A DNA stretch of 42,810 bases from Hyphomicrobiales bacterium. Lineage in GTDB: Bacteria; Pseudomonadota; Alphaproteobacteria; Rhizobiales; Hyphomicrobiaceae. How positions within the stretch are numbered: the first letter of the stretch is position 1; each line of letters begins with the position of its first letter. Under the pieces are notes generated by a model. It saw only the letters and a list, made by a program, of their open reading frames with translations. It did not search any database and had not been told where the DNA came from. The position numbers and the translations under genes are program-made. The stretch is from positions 1 to 42,810 of the forward strand of contig JANXRM010000464.1 in NCBI GenBank assembly GCA_025353015.1, written 5' to 3'. Positions 16,277-23,711 of this stretch are shown here, piece after piece.

Positions 16277-17422
16277 GTGCGTTCAAAACCGTCCTATACA
16301 TCGGTCCCGGTCGAGCTTGGCCAGCGTCGCTATGACGTGCTGATCGGTGCAGGGTTGTTGGCCCATGCCGCCGGGTTGATCGGCGACCGGCTCGAGGCCC
16401 GCAAATACGGCATTGTCACCGATGAAAACCTGGCCAAGCATCATCTCGCGGTGCTGGAGGCCGCACTCGGAGCGGCAGGCCGTCATGCCGGGACTGTTGT
16501 GCTGCCACCGGGCGAATCCACCAAGAGCCTGGCGCACCTGGGTGCCGTGACCGACCGGTTGATCGAGATGGGGCTCGAGCGCGGCGATCTGGTGATCGCG
16601 CTGGGCGGCGGCGTCATCGGCGATATCACCGGCTTTGCCGCAAGCATCGTCCGCCGCGGCATGCGCTACGTGCAGATTCCGACGTCGCTGCTGGCCCAAG
16701 TCGACAGCTCGGTCGGCGGCAAGACGGCCATCAACAGCCAGTACGGCAAGAACTTGATCGGCGCCTTCCACCAGCCGAGCCTCGTCATTGCCGACACAGA
16801 GGTGCTGTCGACACTCTCCCCGCGCGAACGCCGCGCCGGCTATGCCGAGGTCGTCAAATACGGCCTGCTTGGCGACAAGCCTTTCTTCGAATGGCTCGAC
16901 GTGCACTGGCGGTCGCTGTTTGGCAACGATCCCGCGGTCCTGGCGGAGGCGGTGGAGCGAAGCGTGCGCGCCAAAGCGGCCATCGTGGCGCGCGACGAGA
17001 CCGAGACCGGCGACCGCATGCTGCTCAATCTCGGGCACACGTTCGGCCATGCGTTGGAGGCGTGGGCGGGCTATTCCAGCCGGCTGTTGCACGGCGAGGC
17101 GGTCGCCATCGGCATGGCCCAGGCGTTCCGGTTCTCGGAGGCGCAGGGGTTGAGCGCCAAGGGGACGGCGGCGCGCGTCGAGGCGCATCTGCAAGGCATT
17201 GGGCTGCCGACACGCATTGCTGATATTCAGGGGCCGGATCGGCCCGATGTCGATACGTTGATGAAGCTGATGGCCCAGGACAAGAAAGTTCGTGCTGGCC
17301 AAATGACGTTCATTCTGGTGCGTGGCATTGGCGATGCCTTCGTCACTCGCGATGTCGATCCCGTGGCGCTCCATGGCTTCCTGGCGACGGAGGTTGCTGC
17401 ATGTCCCTCGAAATCGGTTTGA
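16277..17422 (+). CDS. aroB: 3-dehydroquinate synthase
   Basis: A 381-residue NAD- and zinc-dependent enzyme that converts DAHP to 3-dehydroquinate, the second step of the chorismate pathway. The NAD-binding region LVIALGGGVIGDITGFAA is near residues 110-127. The substrate/zinc region includes VDSSVGGKTAINSQYGKN, the ligand Glu in RAGYAEVVKYGLLGD, and the zinc His in NLGHTFGHALE. The GTG at 16277 is preceded by ACAGGA with 6-base spacing, and the family's N-terminal beta strand (VPVELGQRRYDVLIG) begins shortly after. A TTG at 16244 is a poorer start. The last 22 bases overlap the next gene, so expression is probably coupled. Confidence 0.95.
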   Translation: MRSKPSYTSVPVELGQRRYDVLIGAGLLAHAAGLIGDRLEARKYGIVTDENLAKHHLAVLEAALGAAGRHAGTVVLPPGESTKSLAHLGAVTDRLIEMGLERGDLVIALGGGVIGDITGFAASIVRRGMRYVQIPTSLLAQVDSSVGGKTAINSQYGKNLIGAFHQPSLVIADTEVLSTLSPRERRAGYAEVVKYGLLGDKPFFEWLDVHWRSLFGNDPAVLAEAVERSVRAKAAIVARDETETGDRMLLNLGHTFGHALEAWAGYSSRLLHGEAVAIGMAQAFRFSEAQGLSAKGTAARVEAHLQGIGLPTRIADIQGPDRPDVDTLMKLMAQDKKVRAGQMTFILVRGIGDAFVTRDVDPVALHGFLATEVAACPSKSV

Positions 17423-18720
17423 TTCTGGGCGCGATTGTCGCGTTGCTCGTGCTGTCGGCCTTCTTCAACTTGAGCGAGACGGCGTTGACAGCCGCCTCGC
17501 GGGCGCGGATGCATGCGCTGGAGCAGGAAGGCAACAAGCGCGCGATTCTGGTCAACCGGCTGCTGCGCGCGCCGGAGCGGATGATCGGCGCGGTGCTGCT
17601 CGGCAACACGCTGGTGGACGTGCTCGCCGCGTCGCTGGCAGCCAATCTGGCGGTGGCGCTGTTTGGCGATGTGGGCCTCGTCTATGCGTCGGCAGTGGTG
17701 ACTATTCTGATCGTCATCTTCTCGGCGGTGCTGCCGAAAACCTATGCGTTGGCCTGGTCGGATCGCACCGCGCTGCTGGTGGCACCTGCGATGCGCTTTT
17801 TCATCTGGCTCTTGATGCCCGCGACCATCGCCATCCAGGCGATCGTGCGGCTGCTGCTCAAGCTGACGCCCTCGAAACGCGACGATGCCGCCAACATCCT
17901 CGCGGCGGACGAGGAGATCCGCGGCACGATCGAGCTGCAAAAGCACGAAGGTGCGGTTGCGAAAATCGACGCGGCCATGCTCGGCGGCATCCTGGATCTC
18001 AAGGATCTGCAGGTGCTCGACGTCATGATGCACCGGACCAAGATGGAGACGGTGGATGCCGAAGAGCCGCCGCGCCTGATCATCCAGGTGGTCCTGAACA
18101 GCCAGTATTCCCGCTTACCGATCTGGAAAGACAGCCCTGATAACATCGTCGGCGTGCTGCATACCAAGGACCTACTGGCGGCCCTCAACCGGGCGGATTG
18201 GGATCCGGATAAGATCGATGTCCGGTCGATCGCCAGCGCGCCCTGGTTCGTGCCCGACACTACGAGCCTCAAGGACCAGCTCAGCCAGTTCCTGAAGCGG
18301 AAGGCACAGCTTGCTCTCGTGGTCGATGAATATGGCGAGGTGCAAGGGCTGGTGACGCTGGAGGATATTCTCGAGGAGATCGTCGGCCAGATCGCGGATG
18401 AGCACGATACCCATGAAACGCCGATCCGGCCGCAATCGGACGGCTCCGTCAGCGTCGACGGCACGGTGGCGATCCGCGATCTCAACCGGGCCATGGACTG
18501 GGATCTGCCGGACGAGGAGGCGACCACGGTTGCGGGCCTCGTGATGCACGAGGCGCAGACGATCCCGGAGGCGGGGCAGACGTTCACGTTCTACGGCTAT
18601 CGGTTCGAGATCGCGCGGCGGCAACGTAACCGCATCACAGGCGTTCGGGTGCGCCGGCTGAAGGCGAAATCGGCCTCAGGTTCGGAGGCTGGCCTATCGC
18701 CGGCGACCAAGGGCAGCTGA
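17401..18720 (+). CDS. CNNM/CorC-HlyC-family membrane transporter with CBS pair
   Basis: A 439-residue inner-membrane protein of the DUF21-CBS-CorC_HlyC family, often annotated as hemolysin. Members of the family are linked to Mg2+ or Co2+ efflux. The DUF21 domain covers about residues 1-190, with membrane helices near 5-25, 60-85, 95-115 and 125-150 and the motif NLSETALTAASRARM. A CBS pair follows (VLNSQYSRLPIWKDSPDNIVGVLHTKDLL; VVDEYGEVQGLVTLEDILEEIVGQI). The C-terminal transporter-associated domain is near 345-425 (GTVAIRDLNRAMDWDLP). The ATG at 17401 has GGAGG 7 bases upstream, inside aroB. Its place after aroB is common in Rhizobiales; no functional link to aromatic synthesis is known to me. 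Confidence 0.92.
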   Translation: MSLEIGLILGAIVALLVLSAFFNLSETALTAASRARMHALEQEGNKRAILVNRLLRAPERMIGAVLLGNTLVDVLAASLAANLAVALFGDVGLVYASAVVTILIVIFSAVLPKTYALAWSDRTALLVAPAMRFFIWLLMPATIAIQAIVRLLLKLTPSKRDDAANILAADEEIRGTIELQKHEGAVAKIDAAMLGGILDLKDLQVLDVMMHRTKMETVDAEEPPRLIIQVVLNSQYSRLPIWKDSPDNIVGVLHTKDLLAALNRADWDPDKIDVRSIASAPWFVPDTTSLKDQLSQFLKRKAQLALVVDEYGEVQGLVTLEDILEEIVGQIADEHDTHETPIRPQSDGSVSVDGTVAIRDLNRAMDWDLPDEEATTVAGLVMHEAQTIPEAGQTFTFYGYRFEIARRQRNRITGVRVRRLKAKSASGSEAGLSPATKGS

Positions 18721-18763
18721 GGGCTGCCGCTGGACATTCCGATCTTCAAGAGCGCTGCAAATC

Positions 18764-19144
18764 TCAGCGGCGCGGCTGTGCTTTTTGCGTGGCATCCACC
18801 ATCAACCGCCCGAGTTCCTGAGCCTGCAAGGCATAGGACTGCATTTGCGTCTGGGCAAAACGGCTTTGCACGGCGAGCACGTCCTTGATGTCCTTGGCAC
18901 TCGCGATCTCGTCGGCAAGCGCGAAGCAGGCCTCGGCATTCTGCTTGGCGAAACGAACGCTTTTCTCCTGGACCGCCTTGAAGCCCGATGTCGCCTCGTT
19001 GGCAGGGACAATGCCCATCCACATGCTGGTGGCCTGCACCATAGCATCCATGAATTGGGCGTAGGCGGCGCGGCCTTGTTCGACGTTCTTTTCCGCGAGT
19101 TCCTGGAAGTGCTTGGGCATCTCGAAGGGCTGATTGCTGGCCAT
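18764..19144 (-). CDS. Phasin-family protein
   Basis: A 126-residue amphipathic helical protein of the phasin family, which coats polyhydroxyalkanoate granules. It starts MASNQPFEMPKHFQELAEKN and has the typical pattern of a short lead, then long Ala/Gln-rich helices (YAQFMDAMVQATSMWMG, VRFAKQNAEACFALADEIASAKD, VQSRFAQTQMQSYALQAQELG). Both features and the length agree with short alphaproteobacterial phasins. No PHA synthase or depolymerase gene is nearby. The ribosome site is weak. It is convergent with the CNNM gene, 43 bases apart, with no clear terminator between them. Confidence 0.85.
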   Translation of the reverse strand: MASNQPFEMPKHFQELAEKNVEQGRAAYAQFMDAMVQATSMWMGIVPANEATSGFKAVQEKSVRFAKQNAEACFALADEIASAKDIKDVLAVQSRFAQTQMQSYALQAQELGRLMVDATQKAQPRR

Positions 19145-19552
19145 GGCGTGATCACTTTCTTTTGCAGGGGTTACATCGCAGAGGGCGGCGGCGGTCCTGG
19201 AGCCGTTGCTACAACATAGCGAGCCGGCTGCCTATGTGCGAGAAACATTGCTGTTATCCTCCTGCGGCTCATCCCGATGGGTGTGGAAAGCGGCCCTTGG
19301 CTGAATTGAGCGAACTATTAAGTTGAAATTGAAATCAATTCGGTCTACTACTACTTATCGAGCGTCGATCGCTCGTCAATCCAGCGCAGTTGTGCAGCTG
19401 AAGATCAAGCGGACGGCTCATGCGAGCCCGGTCCTGCCTCCCCTTCTCACCACGCATTGCTGACTACGTATCGCTGAATATCACCGCGTCGCGCGGGTGT
19501 GCATTTGCGTTCCGCCCAGACAGTCCAGAGGGATTGCGGGGACCGCTAGAGC
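19145..19552. other. Intergenic region with a 14-bp inverted repeat
   Basis: About 400 bases upstream of the phasin gene with no gene I can support. AATTGA-AA-TCAATT at 19327-19340 is a perfect inverted repeat in a locally AT-rich stretch and could be a protein-binding site, but its spacing does not fit the FNR/FixK pattern (TTGA, 6 bases, TCAA). The promoter of the phasin gene must lie in this region. Confidence 0.45.
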
Positions 19553-19636
19553 ATGCCGCCGAGCGCATTTTCAACAGGCATCTTCGGGATGCATCGGGCC
19601 GCGGATACGGTGGCCGGAATAATGGAATTACGAGTC

Positions 19637-19834
19637 ATGACGACCCACATGCAAAATCAATCGACGCGCCATCGAGCGGTAGCACTTCGGGCGCTTGGAG
19701 CGGCGCGCCTGACATTCGTGCCCACGAGCCGGCCAGCTGCGTCTCCTGTTGCACCGGAGCCTTCCGCGCGGCCGTTGCACTTCAGCTCGCTGGTGCAGGA
19801 CTTCATCGACGACTGCGGCTACTCCGACAAGTAA
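19637..19834 (+). CDS. Possible small protein, unknown (65 aa)
   Basis: A weakly supported frame starting MTTHMQNQSTRHRAVALRAL and ending LVQDFIDDCGYSDK. The second half has the codon pattern of a real gene (mostly G or C in third position), and the acidic, hydrophobic tail looks protein-like. The first half is poor. The same frame is open from 19553. No good ribosome site is seen. It is convergent with the threonine ammonia-lyase gene. I would keep it as a candidate only. Confidence 0.3.
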   Translation: MTTHMQNQSTRHRAVALRALGAARLTFVPTSRPAASPVAPEPSARPLHFSSLVQDFIDDCGYSDK

Positions 19835-19874
19835 AGCGTTCTACCTGTCGACGACACCGCACGCGCGCGCCGGA

Positions 19875-21137
19875 TCACCCCGCGCGCGCGCCGCCGGGAT
19901 TGGTCGCGAGCCTCACCGCGAAGCCCGCCCGCCGCAACAGTGCAACCGTATCGTCGAGATGCGCGCGGTCGCGCGTCTCGATGACGAGTTCAAGCAGCGT
20001 GCCCTTGGCCGGAAGATCGGAAAAGGTGCGCTGGTGCGAAACCTCGACGATGTTGGCGCCGGCCTCACCGACAAGGGTTGCGACCCGTGCTAGCTGGCCC
20101 GGTCGATCGACAAGGTCGATGGCCAGCTGCGACAGGCGGCCGTCGCGGGCGAGTTCCCGCGTCAGCACCGAGGCGAGGAGGCGCGTATCGATGTTACCGC
20201 CACAAAGGACCAGCCCGACGTTGCGGCCCGAAAACAGCGCTGGGTGTGCGACGATAGCTGCCAGGCCCGCGGCGCCCGCGCCTTCGACGACGGTCTTCTC
20301 AATGTTGATGAGCAGGCTCACCGCGTGCTCGAGTTGCGCCTCGGAGACGAGCACGATGTCGTCGACGAGGCGCTTGACGATTTCGGTTGTCAACCGGCCG
20401 GGTTTCTTCACCGCAATGCCTTCGGCCAGCGTGTCGCCGCGCATGGGCAGGCCAGTGCCCTTCACAGCGTTGAACATCGATGGATAGAGCTCGGCCTGGA
20501 CACCAACGATGCGCAGGTTCGGCCGGATCGACTTGGCGGCGATCGCTATGCCGCTGATGAGGCCGCCGCCGCCGATCGGCACGACGAGGGTGTCGATCTC
20601 GGGCGCCGCGGCCAGCATCTCGAGCGCGACCGTGCCTTGGCCCGCAATGACAAGCCGGTCGTCGTAGGGGTGGACATAGGTCAAGCCGCGAGCCTGCGCC
20701 TGGATTTCCACGTAAGCGGCCGACTCTTCGAGCGAGGCACCTTCGACGATCACCTCGGCGCCAAGCCGGCGCGTGTTCTCGATCTTCACCATGGGCGTGC
20801 CGACCGGCATGACGATGGTCGCGGGAATTCCGAGCCGGCGCGCGTGATAGGCAACGCCTTGGGCATGGTTGCCGGCCGACATGGCGATGACGCCGCCGGC
20901 GCGTTCGGTTGGCGTCAATGCAGCCAGACGATTGAGGGCGCCGCGTTCCTTGAACGCGGCCGTGAATTGCAAATTTTCGAACTTGAGCCAGATGCGTGCG
21001 CCGAGCATCCCCGAAAGCGTCAGGCTTTCGGTGCACGGCGTTTGCAGGATGGCGCCGCGCAACTGGACGGCTGCGGCCGCAATATCAGCCGGCGTCACAG
21101 GTAGACCGGTCAGGCCGGAATGGTTGAGCTTCGGCAT
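19875..21137 (-). CDS. Threonine ammonia-lyase (biosynthetic/catabolic short form with C-terminal ACT-like domain)
   Basis: A 420-residue PLP enzyme that deaminates threonine to 2-oxobutanoate, feeding isoleucine synthesis. The PLP lysine lies in FTAAFKERGALN. The phosphate-binding loop follows as SAGNHAQGVAYHARRLG, and a second glycine loop is VPIGGGGLISGIAIA. The C-terminal 80 residues form a single regulatory ACT-like domain (LLELVIETRDRAHLDDTVALLRRAGF), as in TdcB-like or short IlvA proteins. The ATG at 21137 has GGGAGGAC about 5 bases upstream; the frame extends to 21173 without support. It lies just after serA on the same strand, so the two amino-acid genes probably share a transcript. 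A serine/threonine dehydratase with broader use is possible. Confidence 0.92.
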   Translation of the reverse strand: MPKLNHSGLTGLPVTPADIAAAAVQLRGAILQTPCTESLTLSGMLGARIWLKFENLQFTAAFKERGALNRLAALTPTERAGGVIAMSAGNHAQGVAYHARRLGIPATIVMPVGTPMVKIENTRRLGAEVIVEGASLEESAAYVEIQAQARGLTYVHPYDDRLVIAGQGTVALEMLAAAPEIDTLVVPIGGGGLISGIAIAAKSIRPNLRIVGVQAELYPSMFNAVKGTGLPMRGDTLAEGIAVKKPGRLTTEIVKRLVDDIVLVSEAQLEHAVSLLINIEKTVVEGAGAAGLAAIVAHPALFSGRNVGLVLCGGNIDTRLLASVLTRELARDGRLSQLAIDLVDRPGQLARVATLVGEAGANIVEVSHQRTFSDLPAKGTLLELVIETRDRAHLDDTVALLRRAGFAVRLATNPGGARAG

Positions 21138-21172
21138 GTCGTCCTCCCGAATTGTTATGGGCACAGCCCGCA

Positions 21173-22441
21173 TTACGTCCGGCGATAAAGCATGCGGGCG
21201 CGGATCGTGCCGGGGAGGGCGCGGATCTCGGTGACGATGCCTTCGGCGTTAGCGACACTGCCGTCGGCGTCTAGCACGACATACCCGACAGTGCCCGCCG
21301 TCTGATAGTGCTGGGCCGCGATATTGACTTTGTGGCGGGCGAATACCTCGTTGAGGCGGCCAAGCTCGCCGGGCAAGTTGCGCTGCACCTGGATGAAACG
21401 GGTGCCTTGCGGTCTCGGCGATAGCTGCACCTGTGGGAAGTTGACGGCGCCTGTCGTGGAGCCAACGTCGGAATATTCGACGAATTTCTTGGCCACCTCG
21501 ACGCCGATGCGCTCCTGCGCCTCCGCTGTCGAGCCGCCGACATGCGGTGACAGGATGACGTTGTCGAGACCTTGAAGGGGTGACACGAACCGCTCGGTGT
21601 TGGATGACGGCTCCGTCGGGAACACGTCGACGGCGGCGCCGGCCAGATGCTTCGAGGCGAGCGCTGCTGCGAGAGCTGAGGGATCGAAGATCGTACCGCG
21701 GGCGTTGTTGATGAAGTAGGCGCCCTTCTTCATGCGCGCGAATTGGGCAGCGCCCATCATGCCGATGGTTGCGGGCGTTTCCGGAACGTGCAGCGTCACC
21801 ACGTCGGCGCGGGCGAGCAGTTCATCGAGGGATTCGACGGGCTCGGTGTTGCCATGCCGGAGCTTGTCGGTGTGATCGTAGTAGATGACCTGCATGCCCA
21901 TGGCTTCGGCCAGCATGGCGAGCTGCGTGCCGATGTTGCCATAGCCGACGATGCCGAGGGTCTTGCCGCGCACCTCGTGGCTGCCGACCGCGGATTTGTC
22001 CCAGCCGCCGGTGTGCGCAGACACGGATTTTGGAATGATGCGCCGGTACAGCATGACGATCTCGGCGATCGTCAGTTCGGCCACCGAGCGCGTGTTCGAG
22101 AACGGCGCGTTGAATACGGGAATGCCCATCTCGGCGCAGGCGTCGAGATCCACCTGATTGGTGCCGACCGAGAAGCAACCGACCGCCACCAGCGAGCGGA
22201 TGCCGTCGATGACATCGGCCGTGAGTTGCGTGCGAGAGCGAATGCCGAGCATGCGGATGCCCTGCAAGCGCTGGCGCAGTTCCCGTCCGTCGAGGGCGCC
22301 CGTCAAGCGTTCGATCTGCGTATAGCCAGCCCCGTTCAGCACATCGACGGCGCGGTTGGAAATGCCTTCGAGCAGCAGCACCCGGATCTGGTCCTTGGGC
22401 AACGAGGTGGCAAAGGGCTGCTTCAGGGTGGCGTTGGGCAT
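21173..22441 (-). CDS. serA: D-3-phosphoglycerate dehydrogenase
   Basis: A 422-residue NAD-dependent enzyme that oxidises 3-phosphoglycerate, the first step of serine synthesis. The nucleotide-binding motif is TLGIVGYGNIGTQLAMLAE. The catalytic Arg is in FINNARGTIFD, and the catalytic His is in ILSPHVGGSTAEAQERIG. The C-terminus is an ACT domain (FIQVQRNLPGELGRLNEVFA) that usually binds serine for feedback inhibition. The length matches the E. coli type and not the longer ASB-domain type common in other alphaproteobacteria. The ATG at 22441 has a GAGG site 8 bases upstream. It lies 78 bases downstream of boxR on the same strand and heads the serA-threonine ammonia-lyase pair. Confidence 0.95.
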   Translation of the reverse strand: MPNATLKQPFATSLPKDQIRVLLLEGISNRAVDVLNGAGYTQIERLTGALDGRELRQRLQGIRMLGIRSRTQLTADVIDGIRSLVAVGCFSVGTNQVDLDACAEMGIPVFNAPFSNTRSVAELTIAEIVMLYRRIIPKSVSAHTGGWDKSAVGSHEVRGKTLGIVGYGNIGTQLAMLAEAMGMQVIYYDHTDKLRHGNTEPVESLDELLARADVVTLHVPETPATIGMMGAAQFARMKKGAYFINNARGTIFDPSALAAALASKHLAGAAVDVFPTEPSSNTERFVSPLQGLDNVILSPHVGGSTAEAQERIGVEVAKKFVEYSDVGSTTGAVNFPQVQLSPRPQGTRFIQVQRNLPGELGRLNEVFARHKVNIAAQHYQTAGTVGYVVLDADGSVANAEGIVTEIRALPGTIRARMLYRRT

Positions 22442-22519
22442 GCGGGGGCCTCGTGGGTCGGGAATGAGTAGCGAATAGCGCGTGGGGTTGCTCTGCTTCT
22501 CAACAGAACATTTGGTCAG

Positions 22520-23416
22520 TTAGGTCGCACGCCACGTCAGCAAGGGGCCAGCGATGGTTTCGAGGTCCGCGAGACACGCGTCAATGGCGCGGCCTGACGT
22601 ATCGAGCACATATTCCGCCCGGGCATAGTCGGGCTCCCGGGCAGAAAGCAAGGCCTTCAAGTGTTCACGCGCCTGGGGATTGCCATGCATCGGGCGCAGG
22701 TCGCCCTGGTTCATGACGCGGGAGAGATGCTCGTCCGGCGTCGCCTTGATCCAGACGGTCTTAAACGCTCCCAGAACGCAGCCGAGCGCGTCCGAATTGC
22801 CAACGATACCGCCAGCCGTCTCGAGCACGACGTGATCGTTGCGGCGCAGGAGGTCGGCAATCACCTCGTTCTCTAAGGCGCGGTAGCCATCGGGGCCGCC
22901 GAGATTGAAGAGGTCGGCGAGGGTCATGCCCGCCCGCGCCTCGATTTCACGGGTAATCGACACGAACGGCAGGCGATGGCGCTCGGCGAACAGGGTTCCA
23001 AGCGTCGTCTTTCCGGCGCCGCGCAGGCCCAGCAGTGCAAGGCCCCTGATATTGCGGCGGCGGTCGGACAGCCAGCGCTCGATCAGCGGCGCCAGAGTGG
23101 ATTGCTCTGCGTCCGACAAGCCGGCCATCCGGGCGGCGACGGCTTGGGAGGCGGCCCCATTTGTGCTGCGAGGAGGCGGCAGAAAGCTTGCAACATCGAG
23201 GGACAAGGCGTCGGCCAACCGTGCCAGCAGACCGACCGAGGCGTTGGCTTGGCCGGTCTCGAGGTCGGCGAGATAGCGTTCGGAGACCCCGGCGACAGTG
23301 GCCAGCCGCTTGCGCGACAGCCCGGCTGTCCGGCGCAGGCTGCGGACCCGGTCGCCGACCGATTTTGCGATGTCGCTGTTGGCGGTGTCACTTTTTGCCG
23401 TATCGTTCGGTTGCAT
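22520..23416 (-). CDS. boxR: BoxR/BzdR-type regulator: Xre HTH fused to shikimate-kinase-like domain
   Basis: A 298-residue transcription factor of the BzdR/BoxR family, which represses benzoyl-CoA pathway genes and is released by benzoyl-CoA. Residues about 20-78 are an Xre-type helix-turn-helix (GLSRKRLATVAGVSERYLADLE). Residues about 122-295 are a shikimate-kinase-like effector domain with an intact P-loop, GLRGAGKTT, at 130-138. The Asp pair that binds shikimate and Mg in AroK (DADD) is replaced (FVSITREIEA), which fits ligand sensing rather than kinase activity. It is divergent from boxC and near perfectly placed for control of that cluster. The predicted leader contains a 17-bp repeat array right up to the ATG at 23416, and I see no normal ribosome site. 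The N-terminal 18 residues are low-complexity (DTAKSDTANSDIAKS). Confidence 0.92.
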   Translation of the reverse strand: MQPNDTAKSDTANSDIAKSVGDRVRSLRRTAGLSRKRLATVAGVSERYLADLETGQANASVGLLARLADALSLDVASFLPPPRSTNGAASQAVAARMAGLSDAEQSTLAPLIERWLSDRRRNIRGLALLGLRGAGKTTLGTLFAERHRLPFVSITREIEARAGMTLADLFNLGGPDGYRALENEVIADLLRRNDHVVLETAGGIVGNSDALGCVLGAFKTVWIKATPDEHLSRVMNQGDLRPMHGNPQAREHLKALLSAREPDYARAEYVLDTSGRAIDACLADLETIAGPLLTWRAT

Positions 23417-23420
23417 CGGA

Positions 23421-23539
23421 CGCTTTCGAGAGGGAGACGCTTTCGTTAGGGAGACGCTTTCGTTAGGGAGCCGCTTTCGTTAGGGAGCCGCTTTCGTTAG
23501 GGAGACGCTTTCGTTAGGGAGCCACTTTCGTGAGGGAGC
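23421..23539. repeat. 17-bp tandem repeat, 7 copies, in the boxR leader
   Basis: Seven head-to-tail units of consensus cgctttcgttagggaga. The last base alternates between a and c, and the outer units are the most diverged (cgctttcgagagggaga first, cactttcgtgagggagc last). The array starts 5 bases upstream of the boxR start codon and would lie wholly inside its predicted 5' leader. In boxR mRNA each unit reads as CTCCCTAACGAAAGCG, which carries a CTCCCT element complementary to a Shine-Dalgarno site. Confidence 0.93.
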
Positions 23540-23572
23540 CAGAGGCAAGCTGCGCAATGGAAGATAATATGC

Positions 23573-23599
23573 ATTATATATCATTTTATGAGCTGTCAA
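23573..23599 (-). promoter_or_regulatory. Candidate boxR promoter with TGCA element at its -10
   Basis: Read on the minus strand, TTGACA (23599-23594) and TATAAT (23578-23573) are both perfect vegetative consensus hexamers. The spacer is 15 bases, two shorter than ideal. The palindrome ATGCAT (23569-23574) overlaps the end of the -10 element. TGCA is the core recognised by BzdR/BoxR proteins, so this suggests autorepression. The transcript would start near 23566, about 150 bases before the boxR start. Confidence 0.55.
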
Positions 23600-23657
23600 T
23601 GTGAGCTTTGATGTGCGAGACGCGGAATTTGAGCCAGAAAATAACAATAAACGGCAC

Positions 23658-23686
23658 TTTACTGCAGAAAAATAGTGCACTATAGA
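23658..23686 (+). promoter_or_regulatory. Candidate boxC operon promoter with two TGCA operators
   Basis: TTTACT (23658-23663), a 17-base spacer and TATAGA (23681-23686) make a reasonable vegetative promoter. The palindromes CTGCAG (23662-23667) and GTGCAC (23675-23680) sit on the edge of the -35 element and against the -10 element, with centres 13 bases apart. This is where a BoxR-type repressor that recognises TGCA repeats would block RNA polymerase. Transcription would begin near 23693, which supports the boxC start at 23712. Confidence 0.6.
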
Positions 23687-23711
23687 CACGATGCGTCTCT
23701 CGGAGGGTAAC

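Noticed and set aside
19327-19340. FNR/FixK-type operator upstream of the phasin gene
   Set aside because: The inverted repeat AATTGA-AA-TCAATT has the wrong spacing for FNR/FixK (needs 6 bases between TTGA and TCAA).
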